Source of the DNA: JAKJGA01 sp029554345
Lineage (GTDB): Bacteria > Spirochaetota > UBA4802 > JAFGJZ01
Length of the DNA stretch: 64,000 bases
Direction of reading: 5' to 3'
Assembly: GCA_035395685.1 (NCBI GenBank)
Contig: DAOPBR010000005.1
Coordinates: forward strand, 24,197 to 88,196
In this document: positions 54,149-63,676 of the stretch, in pieces
Layout of the letters: each line of letters opens with the position of its first letter
Numbering within the stretch: the stretch's first letter is position 1
Program-made: the position numbers and the translations under genes
Notes under the pieces: generated by a model
What the model saw: the letters and a program-made list of their open reading frames with translations, nothing else
What the model was told of the DNA's origin: nothing
The model's database searches: none

Positions 54149-54562
54149 CTATTCTTCAATATCATTATCAATCATAATTTCTATATTAGGATCTTTAAAA
54201 TCTACTCTTTTAACAACAGCTGGATCAGTTTTATCTAGTAATCTAAAGCCACCATAATATGTTCCACTTGATGTACGGAGAGAATATGAGTATTTCTTAT
54301 TAGAATAATATTCAAGTGAACCATAAAATGAAGTAATTTCAATACTTTCAACTTGAACTTTATGATCATACTCACATGTTATAAATAAAGCATTTCCTTG
54401 TCCAACAGTAATATCAATTACTATTCGAGGCTTATTAAACTTAATGATGATGGTATCCGATCCTTTTTCCAATATTAAATCATTTTCCAATACTGGTCGC
54501 TGACTACAATAATTCAAACTAAATATAGATATCAACAGTATCAATATAACTCTATTTTTCAT
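54149..54562 (-). CDS. Hypothetical lipoprotein
   Basis: 137 residues with signal ILLISIFSLNYCSQ (lipid-attached Cys). The rest is strand-rich and not recognised. It is low GC, lies 587 bp from the 53515 gene's stop and has no clear operon partner. Function unknown. Confidence 0.6.
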   Translation of the reverse strand: MKNRVILILLISIFSLNYCSQRPVLENDLILEKGSDTIIIKFNKPRIVIDITVGQGNALFITCEYDHKVQVESIEITSFYGSLEYYSNKKYSYSLRTSSGTYYGGFRLLDKTDPAVVKRVDFKDPNIEIMIDNDIEE

Positions 54563-54649
54563 TTAGTTTTTTCTCCTATAAGTTTATTTATTGCCTCCGA
54601 ATCAATGCCAGAATAAAAATAATATCCAATTTAATACATTTAAACGGTC

Positions 54650-56575
54650 TTACCGGCTTTTTTTATTCATATTTTGAAATAAATCATAAATTTCTTCAAA
54701 ACCGAGCCTATTAGCATAATCAGCCGGGGTCATGCCTTGCGCATCCTTTAATGAGACGTCAGCATTGTATTCTAATAATTGAATTACAATAGCCTTATTA
54801 TTTCGTATTACCGCAAAATGAAGTGGTGTTTTCTTATCTTTTTTTGAAGACAAATCAACCAAAGCCCCGGAACTAAGAAGTGTTTTTACAGAGTTTTCCG
54901 AAAATTCTTCAACAGCGCAGATCAGCGGTGTTTTCCCATTTATATCATAAGAATTGCAGTCAATACCACTTTCAATCATTGCGGAAAGATAAACATTATC
55001 CATGTTTCTTGCAGCTTTAACAAGGAGAGTCTCTCCATCTTCATATTCAACGTAAGGATCGGCCCCGTTCTTTAGTAGAATTCTAAATGCATCAATTTTT
55101 TTCAAATTGAAAGCCAATTGAAGAGGAGTAAACCCGTTTTTATCACGTCTTTCTTTAAGCTCACCCTTCAGAAGTAAATCAATAATTCTTTGATTATTAC
55201 CGTCTGAAACCGCCTTATGAAGAAGATTCGCGTTAGATTCGGCATGATCATTATTAAATGAATTAAGATATTTAGTGTCGATATCAGCATAATAAACACT
55301 GGTGATTGCATTTTTATCTTCTGTTAAAAAAGTTTCAGATTCCATCACTTTTATTATTTCATTATTTTTTTTGATTTGTAATGGATATTTGACATTTTTG
55401 TCAGTCCATCCGATCCACATATATTCCGGAAGAAAACGGACATATCTGTAATAATTTGAAGGATCTACATTTTTATTATAATTTTCTGATGCATCATTAT
55501 AACCGTCTACCATTATACCTTTTCCGATTTTATAGCCTGAAATTATCGGAATGCAGCCTACCGCCATCAGCTCACCGCTTTCAGCTAATGCACCTAAATA
55601 AATTATACCAACCCCGGCAGCTAATCCAGTCGTTATCACTAAAAGCCCGACAGAAACTGCTCCGAGAACTTGTATGGTACTTAATGTTCCCTGAGTAGTT
55701 ACAGTCTTACCGTAATGCAGATCCTGAACAAATTCTTGTATGGAATTGTTTCTTTCAATATGACGTTTATACCATGCGGAAGAATCGGGACTGATAAATA
55801 ATGGGATATTTTTCTGGTAAGTGTCGTAAATCATAAGTGAGCTGCGTTTAGTTCTGGAATTAAAACTTATACCTTTCATTCCGGAAATAATTTCTTCATT
55901 TGCTTTTTTATCCCATTCCGGCTCAACACCAGGTCCTCCGATAACAAAAAAAAGGTTTTTCGGTTGTTTTTCCATTTCTGAGAGCTTGTTAGCCCAAACG
56001 AGAGTTTTATTAAGCTTAAAAGCTGCTCGAAAATCAACTCTAGCTTCATCCCAGTTTCCGCAAAGAGTCCAAACATATGCGAGCATGATACGAATGAGAG
56101 GATCGTCAAATTTACCTTTATCGTTCAATTCTTTGGAAAACAAAGCTGCAGCTTTTCTTGCTTCAACTTCAGCTTCTTCATATTTTTTCTGACCCGAAAA
56201 ACCCCATGATAAAAGAATATGCATCATTATAATTTCATGTTCTGATGCATAATATCCTTCCGGAGTATGCAGATAGAAAAAAGATTTTGCTTCACGGGAG
56301 ATCTGGTATTTTATTTGATTATCGATATGTTTTCTATATTTAAAAAGTAGTGAAATATCATAATTGCCTGATAAAATATTAAGATAGGTTTTTTCCATCG
56401 CAACAATAAACGAATTTGATTCTCCTGAAGGAAAATGCTCCAAGGCAATTGCAGGATTACCTTCACACATACTTCGCATACTCAATGAATAATCATCTTT
56501 TGAAAGATATTTGCCGGTACATGCTGTTGTAAAAAAAAGAAGACCGGATAAAAATGCAGAAATAAATTTATTCAT
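54650..56575 (-). CDS. Ankyrin-repeat lipoprotein with TPR-like N-terminal half
   Basis: 641 residues. Lipoprotein signal LLFFTTACTG; a helical TPR-like region to about 220 (KKYEEAEVEARKAAALFSKE, NWDEARVDFRAAFKLNK); a hydrophobic, glycine-rich stretch near 305-350; and five or so ankyrin repeats in the last 190 residues (NGFTPLQLAF, GKTPLICAVE, KKTPLHFAVIRNNKAIVIQL, GMTPADYANR). Ankyrin repeats imply protein binding; location is periplasm or cell surface. GGAG precedes the start. Confidence 0.85.
   Translation of the reverse strand: MNKFISAFLSGLLFFTTACTGKYLSKDDYSLSMRSMCEGNPAIALEHFPSGESNSFIVAMEKTYLNILSGNYDISLLFKYRKHIDNQIKYQISREAKSFFYLHTPEGYYASEHEIIMMHILLSWGFSGQKKYEEAEVEARKAAALFSKELNDKGKFDDPLIRIMLAYVWTLCGNWDEARVDFRAAFKLNKTLVWANKLSEMEKQPKNLFFVIGGPGVEPEWDKKANEEIISGMKGISFNSRTKRSSLMIYDTYQKNIPLFISPDSSAWYKRHIERNNSIQEFVQDLHYGKTVTTQGTLSTIQVLGAVSVGLLVITTGLAAGVGIIYLGALAESGELMAVGCIPIISGYKIGKGIMVDGYNDASENYNKNVDPSNYYRYVRFLPEYMWIGWTDKNVKYPLQIKKNNEIIKVMESETFLTEDKNAITSVYYADIDTKYLNSFNNDHAESNANLLHKAVSDGNNQRIIDLLLKGELKERRDKNGFTPLQLAFNLKKIDAFRILLKNGADPYVEYEDGETLLVKAARNMDNVYLSAMIESGIDCNSYDINGKTPLICAVEEFSENSVKTLLSSGALVDLSSKKDKKTPLHFAVIRNNKAIVIQLLEYNADVSLKDAQGMTPADYANRLGFEEIYDLFQNMNKKSR
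54651..54667 (+). repeat. Second copy of argG terminator end
   Basis: TACCGGCTTTTTTTATT at 54651-54667 is identical to 52637-52653, 2014 bp away. The first half of the hairpin is imperfect here (ACGGT for CCGGT). It may be a decayed copy or target-site duplication flanking the segment between. Confidence 0.5.
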
Positions 56576-56648
56576 ATTTTACTCCGATGGTATCAAAAGG
56601 ACTTCGGTAATAAAGCATTTCCCAATGGTAATGTACGACGTAACAAAA

Positions 56649-56663
56649 CAAAATGGTGTTCAC
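56649..56663 (-). repeat. Reversed partial copy of end-like repeat
   Basis: CAAAATGGTGTTCAC matches the reverse complement of 53489-53503 with one mismatch. Confidence 0.4.
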
Positions 56664-57169
56664 ATCCTGTGCGATATACATGTTCGCTTCGAATGCAACC
56701 TTAAGTCAATTTAACGCCTCAATCTCCGAGGCATTGCTTGCGTTCTCCCGCTGCGGACTTCGTCCGCCTCGCGGACTGTCGGAACGATCCCGACATACGA
56801 GACGCTTCAATATGCGACTGCTCGACTTTTTTTGTGCCATCCCTGGCACAAAGTCTCGTTGCCATCATCGTGATGGCTCAAAGTTCGCACGAAAGCGTCT
56901 CTTCAGTTTCCGCCTCCGTGCAAATTTGCTAATGATATCAATAAAATAATTCGTTATCTCCGCGAACTTCCTGTTCGCTCCGAATACAACCTTAAATCAA
57001 TTTAACGCCTCAATCTCCGAGGTATTGCTTGCGTTGTCCCGCTGCGGACTTCGTCCGCCTCGCGGGCAATGTTTCTACATCCTGTGCAAATTTGCTAATG
57101 ATATCAATAAAATGATTCGTTATCTCCGCGAACTTCCTGTTCGCTCCGAATACAACCTTAAATCAATTT

Positions 57170-57269
57170 NNNNNNNNNNNNNNNNNNNNNNNNNNNNNNN
57201 NNNNNNNNNNNNNNNNNNNNNNNNNNNNNNNNNNNNNNNNNNNNNNNNNNNNNNNNNNNNNNNNNNNNN
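57170..57269. other. Assembly gap of 100 N inside tandem repeat
   Basis: Exactly 100 N. The repeat phase on its two sides is off by 73 bp relative to the 166-bp period, so the true length is not 100 (27, 193 or more would fit the phase). The repeat probably caused the break. Confidence 0.95.
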
Positions 57270-57329
57270 GCGTTGTCCCGCTGCGGACTTCGTCCGCCTC
57301 GCGGGCAATGTTTCTACATCCTGTAGAAA

Positions 57330-58946
57330 CTATTTATTCTTTCTATAAAACTCTATCAATCCGTTTGTAGATGAATCATTTGAAAGTGCTGTTGAATCAT
57401 TCTCTAGCTGAGGTATTATTTTCTGAGCGAGAACTTTTCCAAGCTGAACTCCCCACTGATCAAATGAGAAAATATTCCAGATGATACCTTGAACGAATAT
57501 TTTGTGCTCATACATAGCTACAAGTTTGCCAAGAACTTTAGGAGTAAGCTTTTTTGCCATTATGCTGTTTGTAGGTCTGTTTCCTTCAAAAGTCTTGTGC
57601 GGAATCAGTTCTTCTTTCTCGCCTTCTTTTCGAAGCTCTTCCGCCGTTTTGCCGAAAGCAAGAGCCTGAGGTTGTGCAAAGAAATTGCTCATAAATTTAG
57701 TATGATGATCACCGATCTTATTCTGACTTTCTGCAAAACCTATGAAATCACAAGGAATCAGCTTCGTTCCCTGATGTATCAGCTGATAAAACGCATGCTG
57801 TCCGTTTGTTCCCGGTTCTCCCCATATAACTGGACCTGTACTATAATCGACTCTCTTTCCGTCTCTGTCTGTATATTTGCCGTTTGACTCCATATCTCCC
57901 TGTTGAAAATATGCCGGAAAACGATGCATATATTGATCGTACGGCAGAATCGCATGAGATTCTGCTCCAAAAAAATTATTGTACCATATTCCGAGCAGAG
58001 CCATGATCACAGGAATGTTTTTATCAAAAGATGTATTTCTGAAATGATTATCCATTTCATGAAAGCCTTCAAGAAGTTCGTAGAAATTATCGTAACCGAT
58101 TGAAAGCATAACAGAAAGACCGATTGCAGATGTTAGCGAGTATCTTCCGCCGACCCAGTCCCAGAACTCAAACATATTTGCAGTATCGATTCCGAATTTT
58201 GACACTTCTTTTGAATTTGTAGAAAGTGCGACAAAATGCTTAACTACGGATTTTTCATCACCAAGTTTTTCAAGAAGCCATTTTTTTGCACTTTCCGCGT
58301 TTGCCATTGTCTCCTGCGTCGTAAAAGTCTTTGAAGCGACAATGAAAAGAGATTCTTCAGCGTTGATCGCACGCAATGTCTCGGCTATATGTGTACCGTC
58401 AACATTTGAAACAAAGAACATCTTAAGGTCTCTTTTTGAATAAGGTTTGAGAGCTTCTGTTACCATAACAGGGCCCAAGTCTGAACCGCCTATACCTATA
58501 TTAACCACATATTTAATCGGTTTTCCGGTGAATCCCTTCCACTCGCCATTTCTAACTTTCTCAGAGAAAGATTTCATTTTTTCTAAAACAGCAAAAATAT
58601 CCTCAGTTACGTTAACTCCATCAACATTGACAGGAGTTTTCGAAGTGTTTCGCAAAGCTGTGTGAAGAACTGAACGGTTTTCTGTTTTATTGATTTTCTC
58701 ACCGGTAAACATGTTTTCTATTTCTTTTTTCAATTCGGACGATTCTGCAAGAGAAATGAGAAGCTTGATTGTTTCTTCATTGATTCTATTTTTTGAATAA
58801 TCTAATAGAATATCTCCCTCATTAATCGAAAACTTAGAAAATCTTTTTGAATCCTTTGAGAACATATCTCTCATATGTTCATTTTTAATGTTATCGTAAT
58901 GTTCTTTAAGAGCCGCCCACTCTTTTTTTTCAGTCAATCTGCTCAT
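57330..58946 (-). CDS. pgi: Glucose-6-phosphate isomerase
   Basis: Interconverts glucose-6-phosphate and fructose-6-phosphate. 538 residues from the ATG at 58946 (GGAG 6 bp upstream; a TTG four codons earlier is within that site). Motifs: NIGIGGSDLGPVMVTEAL, KTFTTQETMANA, GGRYSLTSAIGLS, QGDMESNGK and GEPGTNGQHAFYQLIHQG. The stop lies at the end of the tandem repeat region, whose last hairpin (57310-57330) could act as its terminator. Confidence 0.96.
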   Translation of the reverse strand: MSRLTEKKEWAALKEHYDNIKNEHMRDMFSKDSKRFSKFSINEGDILLDYSKNRINEETIKLLISLAESSELKKEIENMFTGEKINKTENRSVLHTALRNTSKTPVNVDGVNVTEDIFAVLEKMKSFSEKVRNGEWKGFTGKPIKYVVNIGIGGSDLGPVMVTEALKPYSKRDLKMFFVSNVDGTHIAETLRAINAEESLFIVASKTFTTQETMANAESAKKWLLEKLGDEKSVVKHFVALSTNSKEVSKFGIDTANMFEFWDWVGGRYSLTSAIGLSVMLSIGYDNFYELLEGFHEMDNHFRNTSFDKNIPVIMALLGIWYNNFFGAESHAILPYDQYMHRFPAYFQQGDMESNGKYTDRDGKRVDYSTGPVIWGEPGTNGQHAFYQLIHQGTKLIPCDFIGFAESQNKIGDHHTKFMSNFFAQPQALAFGKTAEELRKEGEKEELIPHKTFEGNRPTNSIMAKKLTPKVLGKLVAMYEHKIFVQGIIWNIFSFDQWGVQLGKVLAQKIIPQLENDSTALSNDSSTNGLIEFYRKNK

Positions 58947-59049
58947 TTTCTGCTCCAATATATTATTTCAAGAAAACAGGAAATTGTCTTGATAATTTTC
59001 CCGTCGAAATTAATCTTTTATCAAAGGGAAAAGCGTCAATCAATAAATT

Positions 59050-59382
59050 ATGTCCGGTAAAGATTCCTCTGCCGCAAAAAAAAGCGGATTTAAAGTATTA
59101 TTTTCGTTAGTTACTGCCTGTGCATTATCATCATGTGCAGCTCCTATGTTTTTTCATACCCGTAATCCATATAAAACAGACTATCCGACAAATGTTACAC
59201 TTATCTTCTGGTATGGAGATCCACGTTATGTAATGTACTTTAAACAGAAAACTGATTTTCTAAACGGCATCGAGATAGATCCGCTTTACACAGAATACCG
59301 CGAGCAGCAGACAAACCGTTTCGGAAAAGATGAAAAAAAAGCCTTTAATACTTTTAATTTTTACATGAGTATCGATTTTTAA
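59050..59382 (+). CDS. Small hypothetical lipoprotein
   Basis: 110 residues. A charged N-terminal region, then a hydrophobic segment ending in LSSCAAP (lipid-attached Cys near residue 29). The rest has many aromatic residues and no known domain. The 3' end overlaps the convergent radical SAM gene by 29 bp. Absence of a clear ribosome site lowers confidence. Confidence 0.5.
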   Translation: MSGKDSSAAKKSGFKVLFSLVTACALSSCAAPMFFHTRNPYKTDYPTNVTLIFWYGDPRYVMYFKQKTDFLNGIEIDPLYTEYREQQTNRFGKDEKKAFNTFNFYMSIDF

Positions 59383-61003
59383 TATTTTTGTTCAAAGTAC
59401 TAAGTACACCGTCAATCCTCTGATCATAGGAATTAAGCTCTTTTGCTTTTTTTACGCATTCTTCAGCAAGTTCAAGCCGTCCTGAAGCAATCGCACTTTC
59501 TGCCGATTTAAGCCATCCCCCGTAATAATTAGGAACTAGATCAGTAACCTGAATGTAGCTTTTTAAAGCGGATTCAAAATCACCTTCAAAGAAAAAAGCC
59601 TTGCCGTTTCGTAGATACGGCCATGGATTTAAGGGAGCAATCTTTGCGGCCTTTGCATAAAAAGATCTAGCTTGAGACATTTTATCACAATCAAGCTTAA
59701 AGTCTCCATGTAAAATTTCAGTAACCCACGAATCCGCTCCGATATTTTTTCTGTGAAAATCAAAATCCTTATCCCTATACCATGCCTTTTCTCTTATGAT
59801 GGATGCGCAATTTAAAATATCATCAATCATATCATTTGATTCATCATCATTACGGAGATAAATTCCTCTTGTTTTTTTAAACCATTCCGAGTCAGAAATA
59901 AGTCCTTTTTTTACCGCTTGATTATATAATGCAGTTCCCGGATAATATGCAACAGGAGATACTAGAACATCACCCGGAAGAATCTTCCCAATGAGTTCTT
60001 TTGTTTTACGGACATCAGCTTTTGTCTCGTCAAAAACTCCGCACATCAGATAGACGGAAAGATATACTCCGGCACGCCGTACCATTTCAGATGCCGAAAT
60101 TATTTTTTGCGGGGTTATTTTTTTATCATATAATGAAAGTATTTTTTCAGAACCCGATTCAACTCCGAACTGAATATGTTCCAATCCCGATAGTTTCATC
60201 GCGGTAAGCATTTCAAAATCGATAGTATCGACCCTGCTCTGACAGTTCCACATAATATATATTTTGTTTTTAATAAGTTTGTCGCAAAATTCCATTACAC
60301 GGGTTTTCTTTAATGTGAAATTATCATCTCTGATTCCGAAATAAATAATTCCGTAACGGTTTTGAAGAAATTTTATCTCTGCAATAATATCATCGACAGA
60401 AGAATAAGTAACCTTACGTGTCCAGTATGCCGGTGATGAACAGTAAGTGCATGAGTTAGGGCAGCCTCTTGATGTAATAATATATTTAAACTGCTCATTG
60501 GGATTAATTCCGATTGATATTCCTGAAAACTTTGACGAAAGCTTTACTTCCGAAAGATCTTCAAGTCTTCGGCATTCGTATATTTTTTTTTCTTTTTTAC
60601 CTGCTTTTAGATCGTCAATAAGATCAAGAAATGCGTTTTCTCCTTCACCTTTAATTATAGAATCAACCGACGGAAAACGTTTAAGATATTGCTCTGCCAA
60701 AAATGAAGCATGAACTCCCCCGATAGTAAGATGAAATTTTTTTCTTCCTTCGAAAAGTTTTATAAGTTTATTGGATTCGTTCTTATTATGGGTAAAAACT
60801 GAAATTCCGAGAATATCAGGTTTAAATTTTAATATTTCATCATGCGCTTTTGTACTGCCGACATGAGAATAATTAGCAAGCACGATATCATGTCCTTTTG
60901 ACTCAAGAAATGATGCGATTGAAAATAGACCTACCGGAAGCAGAGATATATAGTAATCATTTCTGTCTTCATGATCGCATAAATATACAAGCATTATCTT
61001 CAT
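59354..61003 (-). CDS. B12-binding radical SAM protein with TPR tail
   Basis: 549 residues. N-terminal cobalamin-binding-like domain (LVYLCDHEDR; PDILGISVFTHNK; FHLTIGGVHASF), then radical SAM with CxxxCxxC in RGCPNSCTYCSSP and a SAM-binding SGLEHIQFGVESGSEKIL. TPR-like repeats follow from about 440 (MSQARSFYAKAAKIAPLNPW; DFESALKSYIQVTDLVPNYY). No His for base-on B12 is obvious. Related proteins act in methyl or carbon-bond transfer to natural products, lipids or cell-wall parts; the substrate is unknown. Confidence 0.87.
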   Translation of the reverse strand: MKIMLVYLCDHEDRNDYYISLLPVGLFSIASFLESKGHDIVLANYSHVGSTKAHDEILKFKPDILGISVFTHNKNESNKLIKLFEGRKKFHLTIGGVHASFLAEQYLKRFPSVDSIIKGEGENAFLDLIDDLKAGKKEKKIYECRRLEDLSEVKLSSKFSGISIGINPNEQFKYIITSRGCPNSCTYCSSPAYWTRKVTYSSVDDIIAEIKFLQNRYGIIYFGIRDDNFTLKKTRVMEFCDKLIKNKIYIMWNCQSRVDTIDFEMLTAMKLSGLEHIQFGVESGSEKILSLYDKKITPQKIISASEMVRRAGVYLSVYLMCGVFDETKADVRKTKELIGKILPGDVLVSPVAYYPGTALYNQAVKKGLISDSEWFKKTRGIYLRNDDESNDMIDDILNCASIIREKAWYRDKDFDFHRKNIGADSWVTEILHGDFKLDCDKMSQARSFYAKAAKIAPLNPWPYLRNGKAFFFEGDFESALKSYIQVTDLVPNYYGGWLKSAESAIASGRLELAEECVKKAKELNSYDQRIDGVLSTLNKNIKNRYSCKN

Positions 61004-61117
61004 TGTTCACCATTGACTCACATAAGCACATTGCACAAAACTTTCAAGATAATTTTGTTTGACATCATACTGCCTAACCTTTTTAGTTCCCATAATAAAT
61101 ACTAAAACAGGCATTTA

Positions 61118-62182
61118 ATGAAAAATATAATTCTCGGACTTCTTGCCGGTGCTCTATTATCCGCAATTCCAATGATCAGATTTGATGAACCCGAAATCAT
61201 CCTTCCGGAATGGGAAGGCTCCTTCAATCCGTCTCTTAAAATTCAAGCCTCGCCGTATATAAAAGACGGTAGAGCCTCTTTTTCAGTAAAAATCCCATCT
61301 GATGTATATTCTCTGAAGACAAGCGGAATATCTTCATCGGCTCCTGTGCCTGAAGGATATATAGCCTCAACAAGCGGAAATGGACAATATTTCGCACTAT
61401 ACCAGAAGATCGGCGAATCTGTCGATTTCTACGATATTACATCAGCAAGATTTTGGCAAAAAAAATCCGAACAGTATCCATTAATTTCACATAATGGTAA
61501 AATTGTACTGCTTCTGGTTGCAGATCACAGTGAAGTCAAAATTCTCGACAAGAATGGGAATCAGCTTGAAAACAGAATTGCGGGCAGATTCTGCACAAAT
61601 ATTTCCTTTTCAAAAGAAACGGATTATGCCGTGATTGGATTTCTGGATGGATCATATTACCTGATTGATGAAGACGGTAAAACTATTCACTCTGGAAAAA
61701 CTGTCGATAATCTTCCAGTAAAAACAGCTTCAGTTAACATAAACGGATCTTTTCTTGCAGTTCATTTTGGAAATGAAAAAAAAGATTATCTCAAGATAAT
61801 AGATATTAAAAAGTCCAAAGAATTTATTTCACAACTGCCGAATGTAAGCGTTACAAAAACGGCTGTTGATATTAATAATGACGGAAATTCAGTAATTATC
61901 AGCGGAGATCAGATTATCTTTTTCTCTAAAAAATGCAAAACTATTGCCGCATATAAAATTCCGGAGATAAGAACTGGCCACACATCCGCTTTAATAACCG
62001 GAGATTTCGCAGTACTTTCATGCATGAACAACACAGGTTCTACTGTTTTCATGTTTAGTCTTGAAAACGGATTGCTTTACAACAGAAATTTCCCTGACAA
62101 AGCAATAGAACTTAAAAATTCAGGAAACGTTATTCTTGCAAGAGGAACGTCGAATCTGTACTGTTTAAGTTATTCCCGATAG
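61118..62182 (+). CDS. Secreted/membrane-anchored beta-propeller-like protein
   Basis: 354 residues. N-terminal signal or anchor (NIILGLLAGALLSAIPM), then repeats of about 40 residues with strand patterns (NGQYFALYQKIGESVDFYDI; TDYAVIGFLDGSYYLIDEDG; GSFLAVHFGNEKKDYLKIID) that recall a WD40/YVTN-like propeller. No enzyme site is seen. Its 3' end overlaps the convergent glycosyltransferase by 53 bp. Confidence 0.65.
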   Translation: MKNIILGLLAGALLSAIPMIRFDEPEIILPEWEGSFNPSLKIQASPYIKDGRASFSVKIPSDVYSLKTSGISSSAPVPEGYIASTSGNGQYFALYQKIGESVDFYDITSARFWQKKSEQYPLISHNGKIVLLLVADHSEVKILDKNGNQLENRIAGRFCTNISFSKETDYAVIGFLDGSYYLIDEDGKTIHSGKTVDNLPVKTASVNINGSFLAVHFGNEKKDYLKIIDIKKSKEFISQLPNVSVTKTAVDINNDGNSVIISGDQIIFFSKKCKTIAAYKIPEIRTGHTSALITGDFAVLSCMNNTGSTVFMFSLENGLLYNRNFPDKAIELKNSGNVILARGTSNLYCLSYSR

Positions 62183-63035
62183 AATCACGAAGATTTTCGA
62201 GATGCAGTGCAAAATCAATTCGGCCGTGTTTGATGCATCCTTTTAAAAGAACTTCTATCTTTCGAAAGAGTTCTTCTTTAAGTTTATATTCTTTATGCGA
62301 TGAAAGCCTTTCGTATGTACCATCTAAAAATTTTATCATCGAATAAATTCTATATCTATCCATACCCCATTTGGATGAAGAAAGCTGATCATGCGCCCCG
62401 CCATATTTAATAATCAATTTTTCATTTAACAGACCGAAGGGCTCTCTTGCAGATATTCTCAGCCAAAGATCATAATCTTCACAAACCGGCATTTTTTCAT
62501 CAAATAAACCATATTGATCAAAAATATCATTTCGAACAACAACAGCAGAAGGAGAAACCAAACATAGTTTTAATGAATTGTAAAAAATATCTCCGAAGAT
62601 TTTTTGATGGATGTTTTTCGGATTTACTTTTTCACCGCGCCGGATCCACTCTTCATCTGACTGAAATATTCTTATTTCGGGATTCTCAACTATAAATTTT
62701 TGCTGGAGAGATAATTTATTACTCTTCCACTCATCGTCAGAATCCAAAAAAGCAATATATTCACCGGAAGCCTTTCTGATGCCGGCATTACGGGCCGAAC
62801 TCACTCCTCCATTTTCCTTTCTAATTACGATGATATCTGAGCGGAAGATAACATTATCTAAACCGTCAGTCGAACCGTCATCGACAATAATTAATTCATA
62901 ATCTTGTAAATCCTGCGATAAAACAGAATTCACCGCCCTTTCAATAAACTCTTTTCTGTTAAATACCGGAATAATAACAGAAAAAAACGGCTTATTCCTT
63001 GAGAAGAAATTTGAGCGGACGCTTTTTAAGCTCAT
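62130..63035 (-). CDS. Family 2 glycosyltransferase
   Basis: 301 residues with GT-A fold: SVIIPVFNRKEFIERAVNSV, IVDDGSTDG, ENGGVSSARNAGIRKASGEY and FLDSDDEW (metal-binding DxD region). It adds a sugar from a nucleotide donor to an envelope glycan or lipid; specificity is unknown. The start overlaps mlaD by 44 bp, so the pair may be coupled. A later start cannot be excluded because GTs often begin near KPFFSVIIPVF. Confidence 0.88.
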   Translation of the reverse strand: MSLKSVRSNFFSRNKPFFSVIIPVFNRKEFIERAVNSVLSQDLQDYELIIVDDGSTDGLDNVIFRSDIIVIRKENGGVSSARNAGIRKASGEYIAFLDSDDEWKSNKLSLQQKFIVENPEIRIFQSDEEWIRRGEKVNPKNIHQKIFGDIFYNSLKLCLVSPSAVVVRNDIFDQYGLFDEKMPVCEDYDLWLRISAREPFGLLNEKLIIKYGGAHDQLSSSKWGMDRYRIYSMIKFLDGTYERLSSHKEYKLKEELFRKIEVLLKGCIKHGRIDFALHLENLRDSIGNNLNSTDSTFLLQE

Positions 63036-63669
63036 CAGAAATCTCTTTTATAGTTTCACTTGTCTGTCTTAATGTCCCCATGGTTTTTACGACATCTGCC
63101 TGGGAATCATCAAGAATATTGCTGAGTGTTGAGCTTGAAGCGGAAAGTTCTCCCAGAAATTTACGTATATCCTGTTTACTGTCGCTAGAAATATCCTTTA
63201 TTATATTTACAGTGTCAGTTACAGAAACAAGAAGTTTATGAACATCACCCAACAATGCTTCAATGCTGACATATTCTATACCTTCAACAACATCTCCGGG
63301 TTGAAGAGGTTTACCTTTTTTAACAGGATTTCTTAATTCAATAATAGCATCACCAATTACATTTTGATTTTGAATAACCGCTACACAGTCTTCATTTAGA
63401 AATATTTGATCGGAAATTCTCAAAGTAGCCAGAAAATGAAGCTCAGGCTGATAAACCGGCTCAATAGAAACAACCCTTCCGATATCATAACCTTTTACTT
63501 TAACGGCTGTGCCGTCTTTTATCATTTTGATATTGTCAATTTTAAGATAGACATCGATTGTGTCAGTACTGAGCGAATATCCGAGTTTAAGAACGACAAA
63601 CACTATCATCAATACAATGGGTATTATAAAAAAAAGACCTACTTTTATTTCAAAAACACGTTTTGCCAT
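62992..63669 (-). CDS. mlaD: MlaD/Mce-family lipid transport protein
   Basis: 225 residues. One N-terminal helix (VGLFFIIPIVLMIVFVVLKLG) and a single MCE domain (VKVKGYDIGRVVSIEPVYQP; IGDAIIELRNPVKKGKPL), followed by a helical tail. Such proteins form a ring in the periplasm that moves phospholipids with the MlaEF ABC complex. GAGG precedes the ATG, and the mlaF-like gene ends 7 bp upstream. Confidence 0.9.
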   Translation of the reverse strand: MAKRVFEIKVGLFFIIPIVLMIVFVVLKLGYSLSTDTIDVYLKIDNIKMIKDGTAVKVKGYDIGRVVSIEPVYQPELHFLATLRISDQIFLNEDCVAVIQNQNVIGDAIIELRNPVKKGKPLQPGDVVEGIEYVSIEALLGDVHKLLVSVTDTVNIIKDISSDSKQDIRKFLGELSASSSTLSNILDDSQADVVKTMGTLRQTSETIKEISDELKKRPLKFLLKE

Positions 63670-63676
63670 TTCAGCC

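Larger units (their letters stand above)
56576..57329. repeat. Hairpin-rich intergenic tandem repeat (166-bp unit)
   Basis: No gene is credible between the ankyrin gene and pgi. A unit of 166 bp occurs at 56918-57083, again from 57084 until the gap, and its end returns at 57270-57330. A diverged partial copy is at 56681-56774. Each copy carries GCGGAC/GTCCGC with loop TTC nested inside CCCGC/GCGGG (57038-57066), GCGAAC/GTTCGC (56962-56978) and CCTC/GAGG (57008-57022). Between the diverged copy and the first full one are TTTGTGCCA/TGGCACAAA (56829-56851 region) and GCCATCA/TGATGGC. At the end GTTTCTACA/TGTAGAAAC (57310-57330) has loop TCC. GC is higher than the surroundings. Confidence 0.8.

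Noticed and set aside
56576..57329. CRISPR array or integron attC array
   Set aside because: The units are 166 bp and identical without spacers. No ORF cassettes, cas genes or integrase are seen, and the attC simple sites do not match.
56653..57348. Open frames inside the hairpin repeat
   Set aside because: They run through palindromes with no ribosome site, and their translations are low-complexity Arg/Ser-rich repeats.
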